Positions 10,453-21,241 of a stretch of DNA of 64,000 nt are shown here, in pieces. Location of the stretch: contig NAJO01000033.1 in NCBI GenBank assembly GCA_002077065.1, forward strand, positions 248,001-312,000. The letters run 5' to 3'. The position numbers and the translations under genes are program-made. Origin of the DNA: Cryoendolithus antarcticus (lineage: Eukaryota > Ascomycota > Dothideomycetes > Cladosporiales > Cladosporiaceae). The notes under the pieces are model-generated. The model saw nothing but the letters and a program-made list of their open reading frames with translations, was not told where the DNA came from and did no database searches. Numbering within the stretch: the stretch's first letter is position 1; each line of letters starts with the position of its first letter.

Positions 10453-13400
10453 TCACAGCGCCATCTCACTCCCAAACAACTCCTCCCAGCTCGGCCCCCC
10501 GGCGCCATCCTCAGCCCCAGAACTCCAATCCCACATCTCCTTATCGCCCTCAACTTCCCCGTCGCCCAATCCCAGACTCTCGAGCCCAGCGCCCAATCCC
10601 TCAGGCACAGCCGTGTCCCCATTTCCAAAAGCATCCCACTCGAAATTGATCTTCAGCATATCGTTAACGCTCACGTCGCTCCCTCGACTGCTCGAGCCAG
10701 GCGTGGTTTCAGGCGAGCTGGGGATGCCCGTCGCCTTGCCCAGATCGTTGAGGTGGAAATGCCAGTCCTCTGCGGTCAGACTGTCGAAATCGTCGAGGAA
10801 GGCTGGTGGTGAGAGCGCAGGCGCCAGATCATCCCATAGCGAGGTGTTCTCGGGCATCGGAGGTGTGGTCAGGGGTACAGTGGCGGCTGGAGGCGGCAGG
10901 GTGTAGCCTGCCTTCTCGGCCATGACTTCGCGGAGAGTCTTGACTCTCTCGGGTGCAGCGGCCGGGACTGGCGTCTTGCTGCCAGCTTCTCGCTTGACCA
11001 TGGCTTTGTTCGCAGCGGCGCCTTGTGGCGTGCCAGCCGAGATTCCCAAGCCGTTCGGTGTGCGAGCCTCTTGCTTGATCGGCCTGGGTACAGTAGCTGC
11101 CATCTTACGGACAGGCAGTGCGTTGCCCTCAGAATCCACGCCTAAGCTCAACGCTGCAGAGTCAAGCAAGAACTGCAGCGGATCGTCAATCACCGCATGC
11201 TCACTCTCAACATGCCCCTTTAAGCCTTCCTCGGTCTCGAAACCTTCGATCGAAGCCCGGCAGTCACCATGCTCACAGCGCCACTTCCGCTGCGGCTCAG
11301 CCACCGCTGGCGCGACCTGCTGCTGTGCCTTTCGCATTGCCTCTGGACTGCTCGTCTTGACCCCATCGCTTGCGGGCGTGCCAACTAGCGCCGCTGGTGT
11401 CGTAGCTGGACTGTCCGCCTGCCCAGTCTTGCGACGCTTGGAAGGTGGCATCTTGAGCTTGTCTGGCGTGAGCTGGTTGCCAATCTGATCGTACTTTGGT
11501 ATGCCATGTGGATTTGGCGAACCAAAGTCGAAGGTCTTGTACTCGGTCGGAGCAGCGGGAGCCTTGTTGTGAGATGCTTTCCGATTGTGCTTCGACACTG
11601 GTGGTGCGCCCGGAGTAGTCTGATTTGGTGGTGGCTTGATTGCAGCGGCCGCCGGTGGCGGAAGCTGCGACGGTTGCTGCTGAAGCTGCTCTTGTGACTG
11701 CGCACGCTGCAGGGACTCACCAGCAGCCTTCGCTTGCGCCTTGAGGTTCTTCATATCATTCAAGTAAGTCATCAGGAGCTGTCGGTAGCCCACCAGCTCC
11801 TGCAGACTCAAGCTGAGATGGTCCTTGATATCGTCCGTGTTCTCCTCCCAGTTGTAGAAGACCTGGAACTTCGCTCTGATGATCTCCTTGATGCGATCGG
11901 GCGAGAAACGCGGAAACTTCAGCGCAAAGGGGAAAGTGGTGTCGACCTGCTGGAAGGGCTTGTAGATACTACGCAGCATCTGCCTTGCGTTCTCCGTATC
12001 CGTGGCGTTGAGGTTGACAGGGTTGCCCTTTTTGGTCTCACGCCTGCCTTCCGCCAGTAAGCGCTTGACATTGGCGAGCTCGGGCTCTGTAGCTTGGCTG
12101 AGCAATGCCTTCAGACTGTCGTTCTGAGCTTGAGTGGGCATCTTCATGGCGCCCGGCTTAACGTTATTAGGATGCTGCTGTTGACCAACGGATGGCTGTA
12201 CATTGTCGCTGAGGCCTTGGTTGACCTGTCGCAACGTAGCCATGCGCCGCTCAACAGAGTCCTTATCTTCTGGCTTCATGTCTTTGCCCGGCTGTGTAAC
12301 GAAATTGTACTGCTGTTGTTTCGGCGTTGCCTTCGGTCCTCCGAGACCAGCAGCGTTCGGGTTCGGAATCTCCATCACATCATCACTCACCGCCGACTGC
12401 GGGACCTGTGGCGATGGGCGCTTGCCCGGCAACTGCTGATGTTGCTGTGGCGGCTGCTGTTGACCATTGGCGTGCATACCATTACCCATCTGGGCACGGT
12501 TCTGCATCTGCGCGGCGTTGAGCCCACCTGAATTCGCATTACGCAGATTCTGTGTCTTCTGCGCCCAAGCCTCGCGTTTCCTCTTATCAATCATTGCTTT
12601 GGCCTGCTCGACGGGCCAGTTCTGAGCTGGAGGAAACCTCTCACGGAACATTGCTACTTCGGCGTCAGTGATGGGCTTGTTCGGCGGCATGGGCACCTGC
12701 GCCGACAACTGGCCTGGTCTCATGTTGGGAGGTAGCTGCTGCTGCTGCTGCTGCTGCTGTTGCTGCTGATGTCGTTGTGCTTGCGACATCTGCGGTGGCT
12801 GTGTCATTTGCGCGGTAGGTGCTCCACCAGACTGCCCTCCATTCGCATTGGGTGTACCTCCTTGCCCGGGCATGTTGTTCTGCCCCTGGGTCTGCTGCAT
12901 TTGGTTATTGTGCGCGTTCTGCAGAGCTTGTAAGCCCAACTGCACCTCCTCAGGCTTGCTCCTGAACCACGACTGCAAAAGCTGATTAAACTTCTGCATG
13001 ATTCCCGGTTGCAAGACACTTTGATTCTGATGCAGATGTTGTCGCAGTCCACCCCAAGTGGTTACATTTGGTGGCACCGAAGACAGATTCAGAGCCTGTG
13101 GCGCAAGTACATCTTGAGGAAAGGGTCTAACCATCATCGCGGTGTACTGCGCACGTTGCTGCTTCTGAGCCGGGTTCATCTGCCCAGGATTGCCAGTTGG
13201 CTGTTGCTGGTCTTGCGGTTGCTGCATCTGCTGCTGCTGCTGTTGTAGATGCTGTTGCCGCAGCTGTTGCTGCTGTTGCATGTGCTGCTGTTGCTGAAGC
13301 ATTCGGGCCTGGAGTTCGGCCTGCGTCATACCCGGTGGTAGCTGCGGAAGTCCTTGACCCGCCGCCTTTTGAGGCATGCCCATCTGCTGCATGCCATTGC

Positions 13401-15271
13401 CCATGCCGTTCATGGTGACCTGCCCGTTGAGTCCTTGCGCGCCGCCAATATTTGGCATGTTGTTGCGGGCGTTCTGCGGAGGATTTCCGAACTTTTGCGC
13501 CGCATACATCCTCAGGAACTGCGCCATCTGATCTCGCGGCATTTGCTGTAGCTTAGCCTGGGCACCGGGGTCTAGGGTAGCCATTAGCTCCACGACGTTG
13601 GTCGGTGCTCGGGGTTGTTGAGTATTGCCCGATGGGCCGTTCTGCAGACCCTGAGCATTGTTGCGATTCATCATCTGATGATGTTGTAGCAATGCGTTGA
13701 CATTGTTAGCTTGTAGATTTTGCTGATTGGCCTGTGCAGTCTGGTTCATGTTAGCAGCGCGATTCGGCTGCTGTGGCGTACCCGTCGGTGGTCCTCCCGG
13801 AGGCTGCATGGGTCTGTTCAGCATCGGCATTGCAGGGCTGCCGCCAGCAGGACCAGTCAAAGCATTAGGCGTTGCCAAATGATTCGTCTGATTGTGCATT
13901 GCAGCCTGCTGAAGGGCCTGCTGCTGTTGCTGAATAGCACTTTGCATCCTGAGCTGCTCCTGCTGCTCTTGACGTTTCTTCTCCATTGCCATCATCTGAA
14001 TACCCATCTGCTGCTCCTTCGAAAGGTTGGCCTGAGGCTGCGACATTGCGTTGCCGTTATTCGCGTTCAGCATGGCCGGGTTGATACCACTGTTGCCACC
14101 TTGCATGTTCGATGCATTCATCTGTTGTGGGTTGACGAAAGGCAGGTTTGCATTGTTGCTCGCTGGGACGACTTGCTCACCCGACTTTTGCATCTCCAAC
14201 GCGCTAGCCTGCTTTGCCATGATGGAAGAAAAGTCGAACTCTTGCCCACCCAACATACCCATCTGGTTCTGCTGCAAGCTACCCCCAGCGACGCCCTGGC
14301 CTGCCATACCCTGTTGGATCATCTGCAGTTTCATCTGGTGCTGCTTGAACAGATCGTTCCTAGCTTTGTTGACCAGTAGGTGCATTGCTGGATCTTGACC
14401 GGATGCTTGGGCTTGCTGTCGTTGTTGATCGTTTAAGTTTCGAGTAGCCTGCATTCGCAGCTCGAGTCGCTTCTGATCGCCCATACTTTGAAACCATCGC
14501 TGCGCCAAGGCAAAGATCTGCTGCTGAGTGGGAGCTTGTAGCTGTTGCTGCGGATTCATGCCTGTGCCATTCTGCATCATGTTTTGCTGTGTGTCGGCAT
14601 TCTGTGAGTTCTGCTGTTGCATCGGTGGCGCCATGAGATTCTGCGGATTCATTGTGTCGTTGCCTAGCTGCTGAAGCTGTTGCAAATTCACATTCTGCAT
14701 AGGCGCATTCATTGGGAAACTGTTGTTCATGTTGCCGCTGCCCATCATGTTGTTGCCATTGCCGTTCATGCCCATATTGAGATTGGCAGGATTGATGTTC
14801 ATCTGCTGTGGTACTTGCTGAGGCTGCGGCAGCATGTTCTGAGACGCAGCATTCTGTTGACGGCGAAGGTGGATATCATTGAGCTTCTTCTGAATTTGTT
14901 GCATATACATCTCTTTGTTGGGTGACGAGCGGACGGTCTGGATCTCAAAGTTCTGTGCCGTGCTAAGACATTTGGTGATGTTGGGTTCCAGTTGTCTCAG
15001 CTGTGTGATCCTATCATCCGACTATGTCAGCACGTGCCATATCAAGTCAAAGTGAAGTGAGGACGTACAACTGCATCGTTCGGTTCGCCCGCTGCGCGAT
15101 ATCAAACGTCGACTGCCATGACCCTTGAAATTCAGGCAAACCAATCTTGAGGTCGTGCATGATCTTGGCGTAGAGCTGTTGTTGCTGATTGCCAGGCTGC
15201 GGCTGTTGCATTGTGTTCATTCCCTGCCCTTGACCCGGCATGCCGTTCGGCATCATCTTGATCTGTTCCAT
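10453..15271 (-). CDS. MED15: Mediator complex subunit 15 (Gal11/MED15)
   Basis: Tail-module subunit of Mediator, the nuclear coactivator that links activators to RNA polymerase II. Exon 1 is 15271-15069 and exon 2 is 15010-10453; the 58 bp intron (GTACGT...ATAG) falls inside the N-terminal KIX-like domain. That domain runs from QQQLYAKIMHDLK through WQSTFDIAQRANRTM to the TVRSSPNKEMYMQQ helix (about residues 30-110). The 1586-residue protein is then extremely Gln/Asn/Met-rich, with several poly-Gln runs. A conserved helical block lies near residues 1020-1160. At about residue 1310 there is a C-X4-C-X15-H-X4-H segment that looks like a single C2H2 zinc finger. An acidic, aromatic C-terminus follows. 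The KIX plus Q-rich layout makes the assignment good; similarity to yeast Gal11 is low by nature. Confidence 0.85.
12735..12768. repeat. CTG/CAG microsatellite inside MED15
   Basis: About eleven CTG units (CAG on the coding strand) with one TTG interruption, coding for a run of Gln in MED15. Likely length-variable between strains. Other shorter Gln tracts occur at about 13220-13300 and 13915-13930. Confidence 0.9.
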
Positions 15272-16739
15272 CCTCTCTTGCGCCCTGTCGAGTGAAGGTA
15301 GTTGTGTAGGTAAAGCAAAGAGGCAGACCGCGAGGGTCGCTTGGGTGCCGTAAGGCTAAGTCATGCGTGTGCAGTGTCTGTGGCAGGACGATCCTCGTTG
15401 AATGCCGTCTGATCTACCGCACCACCTTATATCATCCAGGTGAAGGAGTGAGGAGTGCAGCAGTCGAGTAAGGGCGAATGTGTGCTGAGATCAGAGTCGG
15501 TAGTACAGGCCCTGCAGGTAGCCTTCCGGTCACCAGTTGGCGTGCACAAAGCCGGTGCGCGATGCCGCCTCGCTCGTGCGCCTCGGACCAGACGAAGCAG
15601 TATATCGATATCGAGGGTCTATGTGGCTGACCAAGGGTGGCATATGCGACCACAGACGATGATCGACGTCGTGACGAGGTGAGTAAGGTTCCAAACAATG
15701 CTCGCATGTAGAGTGATGGGTCAGTCAAAGAAACGTGAGCAGTGAGATCTGAGTGGTGCAGGTCGTAGAGCTTGTCAAGGTTGTGTGACTGTGGAGCCTG
15801 TCAGATGCTGAGAGGCCGCTCCACGTCGATGCCTTTCCGAGGCAATTCGGTATATGATATTGTATAGTCGCCTCGTCGACTTCCACGACTTCACTGAGGG
15901 AAGGCGTGAGGTGCACGGGAACCATTTGCGCCCACTGGCAAAGTGATTAGATGGAGGACTCGCGCGAAGCGCTACTAGCGCAGCACACAGATCAGCAGGG
16001 CCAGGTTATCCCTGCGCAGCCTGTCTCGCTTTCTACCGGATCTGCACGCCCTGCTTTCGCACGGTCTTATGGAGTACTTCAGATCATCCCAGCATCTACA
16101 ATATTGCGTTCCATTCCCAGTAGTATCTCCCTAGGGCTCGCTCAGTCATATATCAGATCGATGGTCTGCATGCAAAGCACGCATAACATCATACACTCCG
16201 AGCGCCACCATGTACGAATCACAACCGCACAAGCCAAATCCAGAGCCGCCCAGTCCCTTCTCCAAGATCCCTGTCCAGCGCGGTTGTCTCACAGGTGGGG
16301 AGCAAATTACCTTGAGAGAGTCTTACCCAGACAATGAGATTTGATGGTTAAGCTACGCGACGAAGGTACGCGACAAGATTGCCCATCCATCTGCCTGGCC
16401 GAGCACTTCGAACACGACCATCTACAACAGTTGTTGGCATTCTCGGTCACGCTGATCGACGGTCGGACACACGTGATAAAGCATCCACTCGGCTCCTGCA
16501 CCGCAGCCGCCGCAAGCCATGTTTTCTCCCCGCAACTCAAAGGAGTTGGCGCGAACCGTGAGCCGCTGACATAACGCTGTCGTCTGGACTTTCCACTCCA
16601 CCTCATGCCTCGGACTATATATGACCCGAAGACTCGACATATCCTCTATCACAGTGTCCACTCAACCCGAAGCCATCTTTGAAGATGTAGAAAACCATCT
16701 CGAGTCGTCGGTCAACGACAAGCAGGCTTTTCCTCTCCA
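15272..16739. other. Intergenic, divergent promoter region of MED15 and galactonate dehydratase
   Basis: This 1468 bp stretch separates two divergent genes. An ATG-led frame of 128 codons at 15951-16337 (plus) has no recognisable domain or splice context, so I do not call it a gene. The right end holds the TATA-like site listed separately. Confidence 0.5.
16616..16622 (+). promoter_or_regulatory. TATA-like element of the galactonate dehydratase gene
   Basis: TATATAT, 118 bp before the ATG at 16740 and followed by pyrimidine-rich sequence. Spacing fits a fungal core promoter with a short 5' UTR. Called by inspection only. Confidence 0.35.
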
Positions 16740-17948
16740 ATGGCGCCAATAGCAAAGATCGAGTACTTCCGCGTCCCGCCTCGAGTACGATATCGCATCC
16801 TCTATCTCATCTATTTCCATCACTAACAGCTTCGCCAGTGGCTCTTTGTGAAAATCACTGACGCGCTCGGTAACACCGGCTGGGGCGAGGCAACCCTCGA
16901 AGGCCACACGCAATCCATCGAAGGCACGCTAGACGCCTACACAACCCGATTCACCGGCTACGAAGCCGACAATATCGAAGCGCTCTGGCAAGATGCGTAC
17001 CGCAGGTCCTTCTACCGCGGCGGACCAGTCTTCATGTCCGCTCTAGCAGGTCTAGATATCGCGCTCTGGGATCTCAAGGCTCGTAAATTCGGCATTCCAG
17101 TCTGGGAGCTTCTCGGCGGCAAAGTGCGCGACCGCGTCCAAGTCTACGCTTGGATCGGTGGCGATCGACCCGCGGATGTGGAAGCGCAGGCGCTCGAGCG
17201 GAAATCTCAAGGCTTCACGGCGGTCAAGATGAACGCTACCGAAGACGTCGGCTGGCTTGACTCGCCCACAGTCCTAACCAGCGCCGTCGAACGGCTGAAG
17301 ACCGTAAAGGCCCTAGGCATGGACGCTGCCGTAGACTTCCACGGCCGTCTGCACAAACCCATGGCCAAGCAGCTCGCTAAGCTGCTCGAACCACACGCTC
17401 CTTTATTCATCGAAGAACCTCTGCTGTCCGAGCACCCGGAGGGCATTGCCCAGCTCTCGAACCTGACCACGACTCCCATCGCGCTCGGAGAGAGGCTATA
17501 CACGCGCTGGGACTTCAAGCCCTATTTCGAGAACCGCAGCGTCGACGTAATCCAACCGGACATATCTCACTGCGGCGGCATCTCCGAGATGCGGCGCATA
17601 GCTTCCATGGCTGAAGCCTACGACGTCGCGCTCGCACCGCATTGTCCCTTAGGTCCCATCGCGCTGGCGGCATGTCTACAGATCGGTGCGAGTGTGCCGA
17701 ATCACCAGATCCAGGAGATGAGCGTTGGTATGCATTACAACACCGACGTGGCAGGGGGTTATGACTTGCACTCCTTCGTCACGAACCCGGAGGTCTTCAC
17801 CGTGAGAGAAGGGTACGTGAATGTGCTGCAAGGACCTGGGCTGGGGATCGAAGTGAATGAGGAGGTAGTCCGAGAGGCGAGCAAAACCGCCAAGCCATGG
17901 GAGATCAAGGGATTCGTAGGCTCCGACGGGGGGCTCCGAGAGTGGTAA
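16740..17948 (+). CDS. D-galactonate dehydratase (enolase superfamily)
   Basis: Mandelate racemase/muconate lactonising enzyme-like protein of 384 residues. It probably removes water from a sugar acid (D- or L-galactonate) to give a 2-keto-3-deoxy acid in the cytosol. Exon 1 (16740-16784) codes the first 15 residues; after a 54 bp intron (GTACGA...CCAG) exon 2 is 16839-17948. Family landmarks: the N-terminal capping domain with the GWGEAT strand, AVKMNA (catalytic Lys region), DFHG, IEEP and GERL as the three metal-binding positions, then PDISHCGG and APHCPLGP with the catalytic His. Homologues include bacterial DgoD and the fungal L-galactonate dehydratase Lgd1/GaaB of pectin breakdown; the DFHG/APHCPLGP pattern is closer to DgoD. 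There are no other galacturonate genes nearby. Confidence 0.88.
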
Positions 17949-18221
17949 ATCTACATTCTCAGTCTTTCCGTGCACACGAACGACAAAAGAAGCGGACCAC
18001 TCGGAGGAAACCACGCGAGTGACACTGCTAGCATATAATACACTGCGACGACGAATTGCTGCCAGTCCTAGCTAGGAGAGGGCCTAGAGGACCATCACTC
18101 TCCCCGACAGCGTGCATACTAATGCGCTGCTGCGGTGCTGCGTATATCAGCGTTCTCGAACATACTAGGTAGTAAATCCCTGAGTGGTTTGCTTTCTCTG
18201 TCAGGCATGTGCTGTGCTAAT

Positions 18222-20300
18222 TCATGACGCTTTGCTCTCAGTGCTCCCTCTACTCCGTCCACTTCCCGCCCTCTGCCTCCCCTTCCCCTCCCCACCCTCC
18301 TCTCTCAACTTTCTCAAAATCTCCTTCCCGCCATCCGCCCTCCCCAACCCAAGCACAAGATTCGTGTTCTCCTTCTGCAGTTCTCCTAGCCTCTCAAGCA
18401 GCACCTCCCGTTCCCTGCGCAGCGTGCCAACTTGCTCCCTAAACTCATCCCGTTCCCTACTAACACGCGACAACTGATCGCGATCCTCCCGCTTCTTGGT
18501 CTTCGCTTCGGTTTTGCGGGAGAGCTTTTCTTCCTTTGCGGTGAGGCGCTCAAGGTCGCGCGTATGCTTTGCTTCAGCCTTGCCGACCTCGCGATCGAAT
18601 CGATCCTGCGCCTTACCCAGTGCATCCGGCTCGGCGTCTTTGGACTTGTCAAGCCGTGTCTGCTCGGCCTCGCGCTTCTCGGCCAACTTCCGCGAAAGTT
18701 GCGAGCGTTGCTGCGCCAGCTTCCGCAGATCTTTCTCCTGCCCACTCGCGTCCTTGCGACTCTCCGGACGTTCTAGCGATGTCAGGCTCACATTGGACTC
18801 CGCTGCTGCCTCCAGCTGGCCGGTCGTGGATTTGCGGCGCATGGATGTGGCGCTCTGGAAGGAGGCGTCTGAGATCGAGGAGTCGGACGATGAGTCCGAG
18901 TCGGAGTCGGCTTCCGCAGCCTGACCGTCAGGTTGACCGTGTAGATAAGAGGAGACCATTGAGGGCGCATATTGATCTATACCAGATCCTAGGGCTTGGG
19001 TGAGGTGGGCGAAGACGCCGGCTGGTTGTGGTGGGGCTTCGTTGGGAAGGGGCAGGGTCATGGATTTTCGGGGAGGGGCGATGGGAGGATCGTTTTGTGT
19101 CATGGTGGTCGTGGCAGGCTGTACTGGTGGTTGCTCAGACTTGGTGACCCCGTCAGACGGTGCTTCAGTCTCTGGTGCCGGGTCTTGTTGTTCGCCATCC
19201 TCGCGAAGCTGTGCCGCCCAATCAAGCCATTTATGCAAGTCACTGATGAGCGCACTGGGCGTTCCTCTGTCGACCATGAACCTGGGTATGCCTCCACCAG
19301 GATCACTCCGCGTGATCATTATCCATTCCACTGGATTCAGCTCAGGATCCTGGGATGTGCCCTTCGACCCTCTCTGCAAGTCTCGCTGCTCTCCTTTCGC
19401 CTCCGGGCCTCTCGATTCCGTGAACGCGATCGTCGAGGCCCGATCTCTCCCCGCCTTTGCTCCCTCTCCACTGTTGTTGAGCAGATTCGAGGTTGACTTG
19501 GCCTTTGATGGCGTGATTGGAATCTCTCGTATCAACTCCACACTCTCGTACTGTCCACGGATATACCCCTGCCGATCTGGCGCGCCAGGATGCCTCACTG
19601 GCTTTGACACAATCATGAAACTCCTCGGCACATGTCTCTCCCCGCCCTTCAGCTCCGCGGCACTCTTATCGCTCATCCCATTCCCGGTAGTCAAAAGCAA
19701 CGTGACAAACTCCCTCGGCGTCGTCGGGCCAGGGAACTGCGCACTCAATTGATAGACCTCCACCTTTCCCACACCCTCAATCTCCTTCATCTCCAGTTTC
19801 TGATCACCTCCGATACCCCTCACGTTCCCCTCACCAGGCCCGCCTTGCACTTTCAGACTCTCGGGAAACTCCCTCACCATGCCTCGCTTGAACTTCTCAA
19901 ACCCCATGCCCTCGTGCACACTTCTTCGCGCAAACCATGCACCATGTCTGTCGTGACCTGCCATCTTGTAGACCGCGATGTTGAGCGGGTTTTCTTTCTG
20001 GCTGAACTTCATCGCTTTGCCCCAGTTCTTTTGCAGGCTCTCGTGCTCGTCGTGGGCTGGGTGGGAGCGGGCGGAGGACTGCAGCATGTCTTTCCATCCT
20101 GTGGCTGTGTTCGGTGAGGTGTACTGGGGTGTAGAGTCGTGGAAGGGCGTGCCTGAGAGTGGTGGGGGAATGGAGTTGCAGATAAGCTCCGAGTTGGAGA
20201 AGACGTCGGTCATGTAGGTGGAGAGGGAGGCATCCTCGGTTGGCACTTCGTCCCAGCTGGTAGTTGAGAGCGTCTTGAGAGCTTCGTGTAGCTCAGCCAT
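18222..20300 (-). CDS. DUF3074 (START-like) protein with C-terminal coiled coil
   Basis: Single-exon protein of 692 residues starting at ATG 20300. Residues about 85-350 form the fungal DUF3074 region (HGAWFARRS, then PGPTTPREFVTLL, SFMIVSKPV and an EWIMITRSDPGG strand), which is related to START/Bet v1-like lipid-binding folds. A Pro/Ser-rich linker follows, then a long charged coiled coil at about 525-660 rich in Lys, Glu and Arg. No membrane segment. By fold it may bind a lipid or other hydrophobic ligand, but no member with a known substrate comes to mind. It is divergent from the TPR-SET gene, 941 bp away. Confidence 0.85.
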   Translation of the reverse strand: MAELHEALKTLSTTSWDEVPTEDASLSTYMTDVFSNSELICNSIPPPLSGTPFHDSTPQYTSPNTATGWKDMLQSSARSHPAHDEHESLQKNWGKAMKFSQKENPLNIAVYKMAGHDRHGAWFARRSVHEGMGFEKFKRGMVREFPESLKVQGGPGEGNVRGIGGDQKLEMKEIEGVGKVEVYQLSAQFPGPTTPREFVTLLLTTGNGMSDKSAAELKGGERHVPRSFMIVSKPVRHPGAPDRQGYIRGQYESVELIREIPITPSKAKSTSNLLNNSGEGAKAGRDRASTIAFTESRGPEAKGEQRDLQRGSKGTSQDPELNPVEWIMITRSDPGGGIPRFMVDRGTPSALISDLHKWLDWAAQLREDGEQQDPAPETEAPSDGVTKSEQPPVQPATTTMTQNDPPIAPPRKSMTLPLPNEAPPQPAGVFAHLTQALGSGIDQYAPSMVSSYLHGQPDGQAAEADSDSDSSSDSSISDASFQSATSMRRKSTTGQLEAAAESNVSLTSLERPESRKDASGQEKDLRKLAQQRSQLSRKLAEKREAEQTRLDKSKDAEPDALGKAQDRFDREVGKAEAKHTRDLERLTAKEEKLSRKTEAKTKKREDRDQLSRVSRERDEFREQVGTLRREREVLLERLGELQKENTNLVLGLGRADGGKEILRKLREEGGEGKGRQRAGSGRSRGSTESKAS

Positions 20301-21241
20301 ATTGGCTGCAGTTGCACTGGGTGATGTGATCGCCTGTCGTGGTACTATGTGCGATACTGTGGATGTGTTCCGTGCTGTAAACGGAGGAGTGTCTCAATCC
20401 TTCTCAATCACAACAAATGCGAGTTCCGAGTATGAAATGTATGAGATAGAAAGCGATGTTGGTAGTACAAACCTGCTTGCGCCGCGCAGCTGCTAGAACA
20501 CCTCACGCATCATCATCATCCGGAGTGGCTGCCAACTACTCTCCGCACCATTCCGTCAGCATTGCACGGTGGTCTGCCTCATGGGAGTGACATGACTCGG
20601 ATATTTGGCGCACTCCAAGTCACTCTGTGATGCCCTCGCAAGATCCATTCCAAATGAATTTGACACAGCGTCGTGGCATGGATGTTGTTGGTGGGAGGAG
20701 CAAACGCGTGATGGCATTGGTGTCCATGGTGCCTGAGCTTGGACCCTGCACAGACATTACGCCCGTCTGCTCTGCTCTATTGGGATATCATCGTTCTGGT
20801 CTACACCGTGCACGCCCTTCAACCTCTCAGTGCTAGATCTCCGAGCCATTGCAGTCGCGAGGTAACGCTACTGACTACTGACTGCTCGATGCCCGTGTCG
20901 AGAAGCAGCGAGCAGCAGTGTCATCAGTTGTGGGCATCCTGCACTTGTGATGAACTCGAGCATAGAGGCCTCCTGTTCGCCACCGACTTCCCGACAGTGT
21001 GATAGAGAAGTAGCCCATCTCCTTGCCTCTGACTGTCCTCTTTGATCGCGATAAGTTCCCTGCCGCTCAGCGGGTGGCTGCGTAACACTTTCCGTTTGTA
21101 TTGCTCGTTTGCATATGAGCCACCGTGCGAGAGCCTTCCATACACTTCATTTTCATTCACTTGTACCTCATGGTCGAAAGTATGCCATGCTCCAGATTGA
21201 CAACCATCTAACCTCTCTAATAGGAGGACACCTCGTCAATC
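20301..21241. other. Intergenic, divergent promoter region
   Basis: This 941 bp stretch lies between the divergent DUF3074 and TPR-SET genes. Only short overlapping frames on both strands; nothing recognised. Confidence 0.55.

Noticed and set aside
15951..16337. ATG-led plus-strand frame of 128 codons between MED15 and galactonate dehydratase
   Set aside because: No domain, no splice context, low-complexity codon mix, and it lies in a divergent promoter region.
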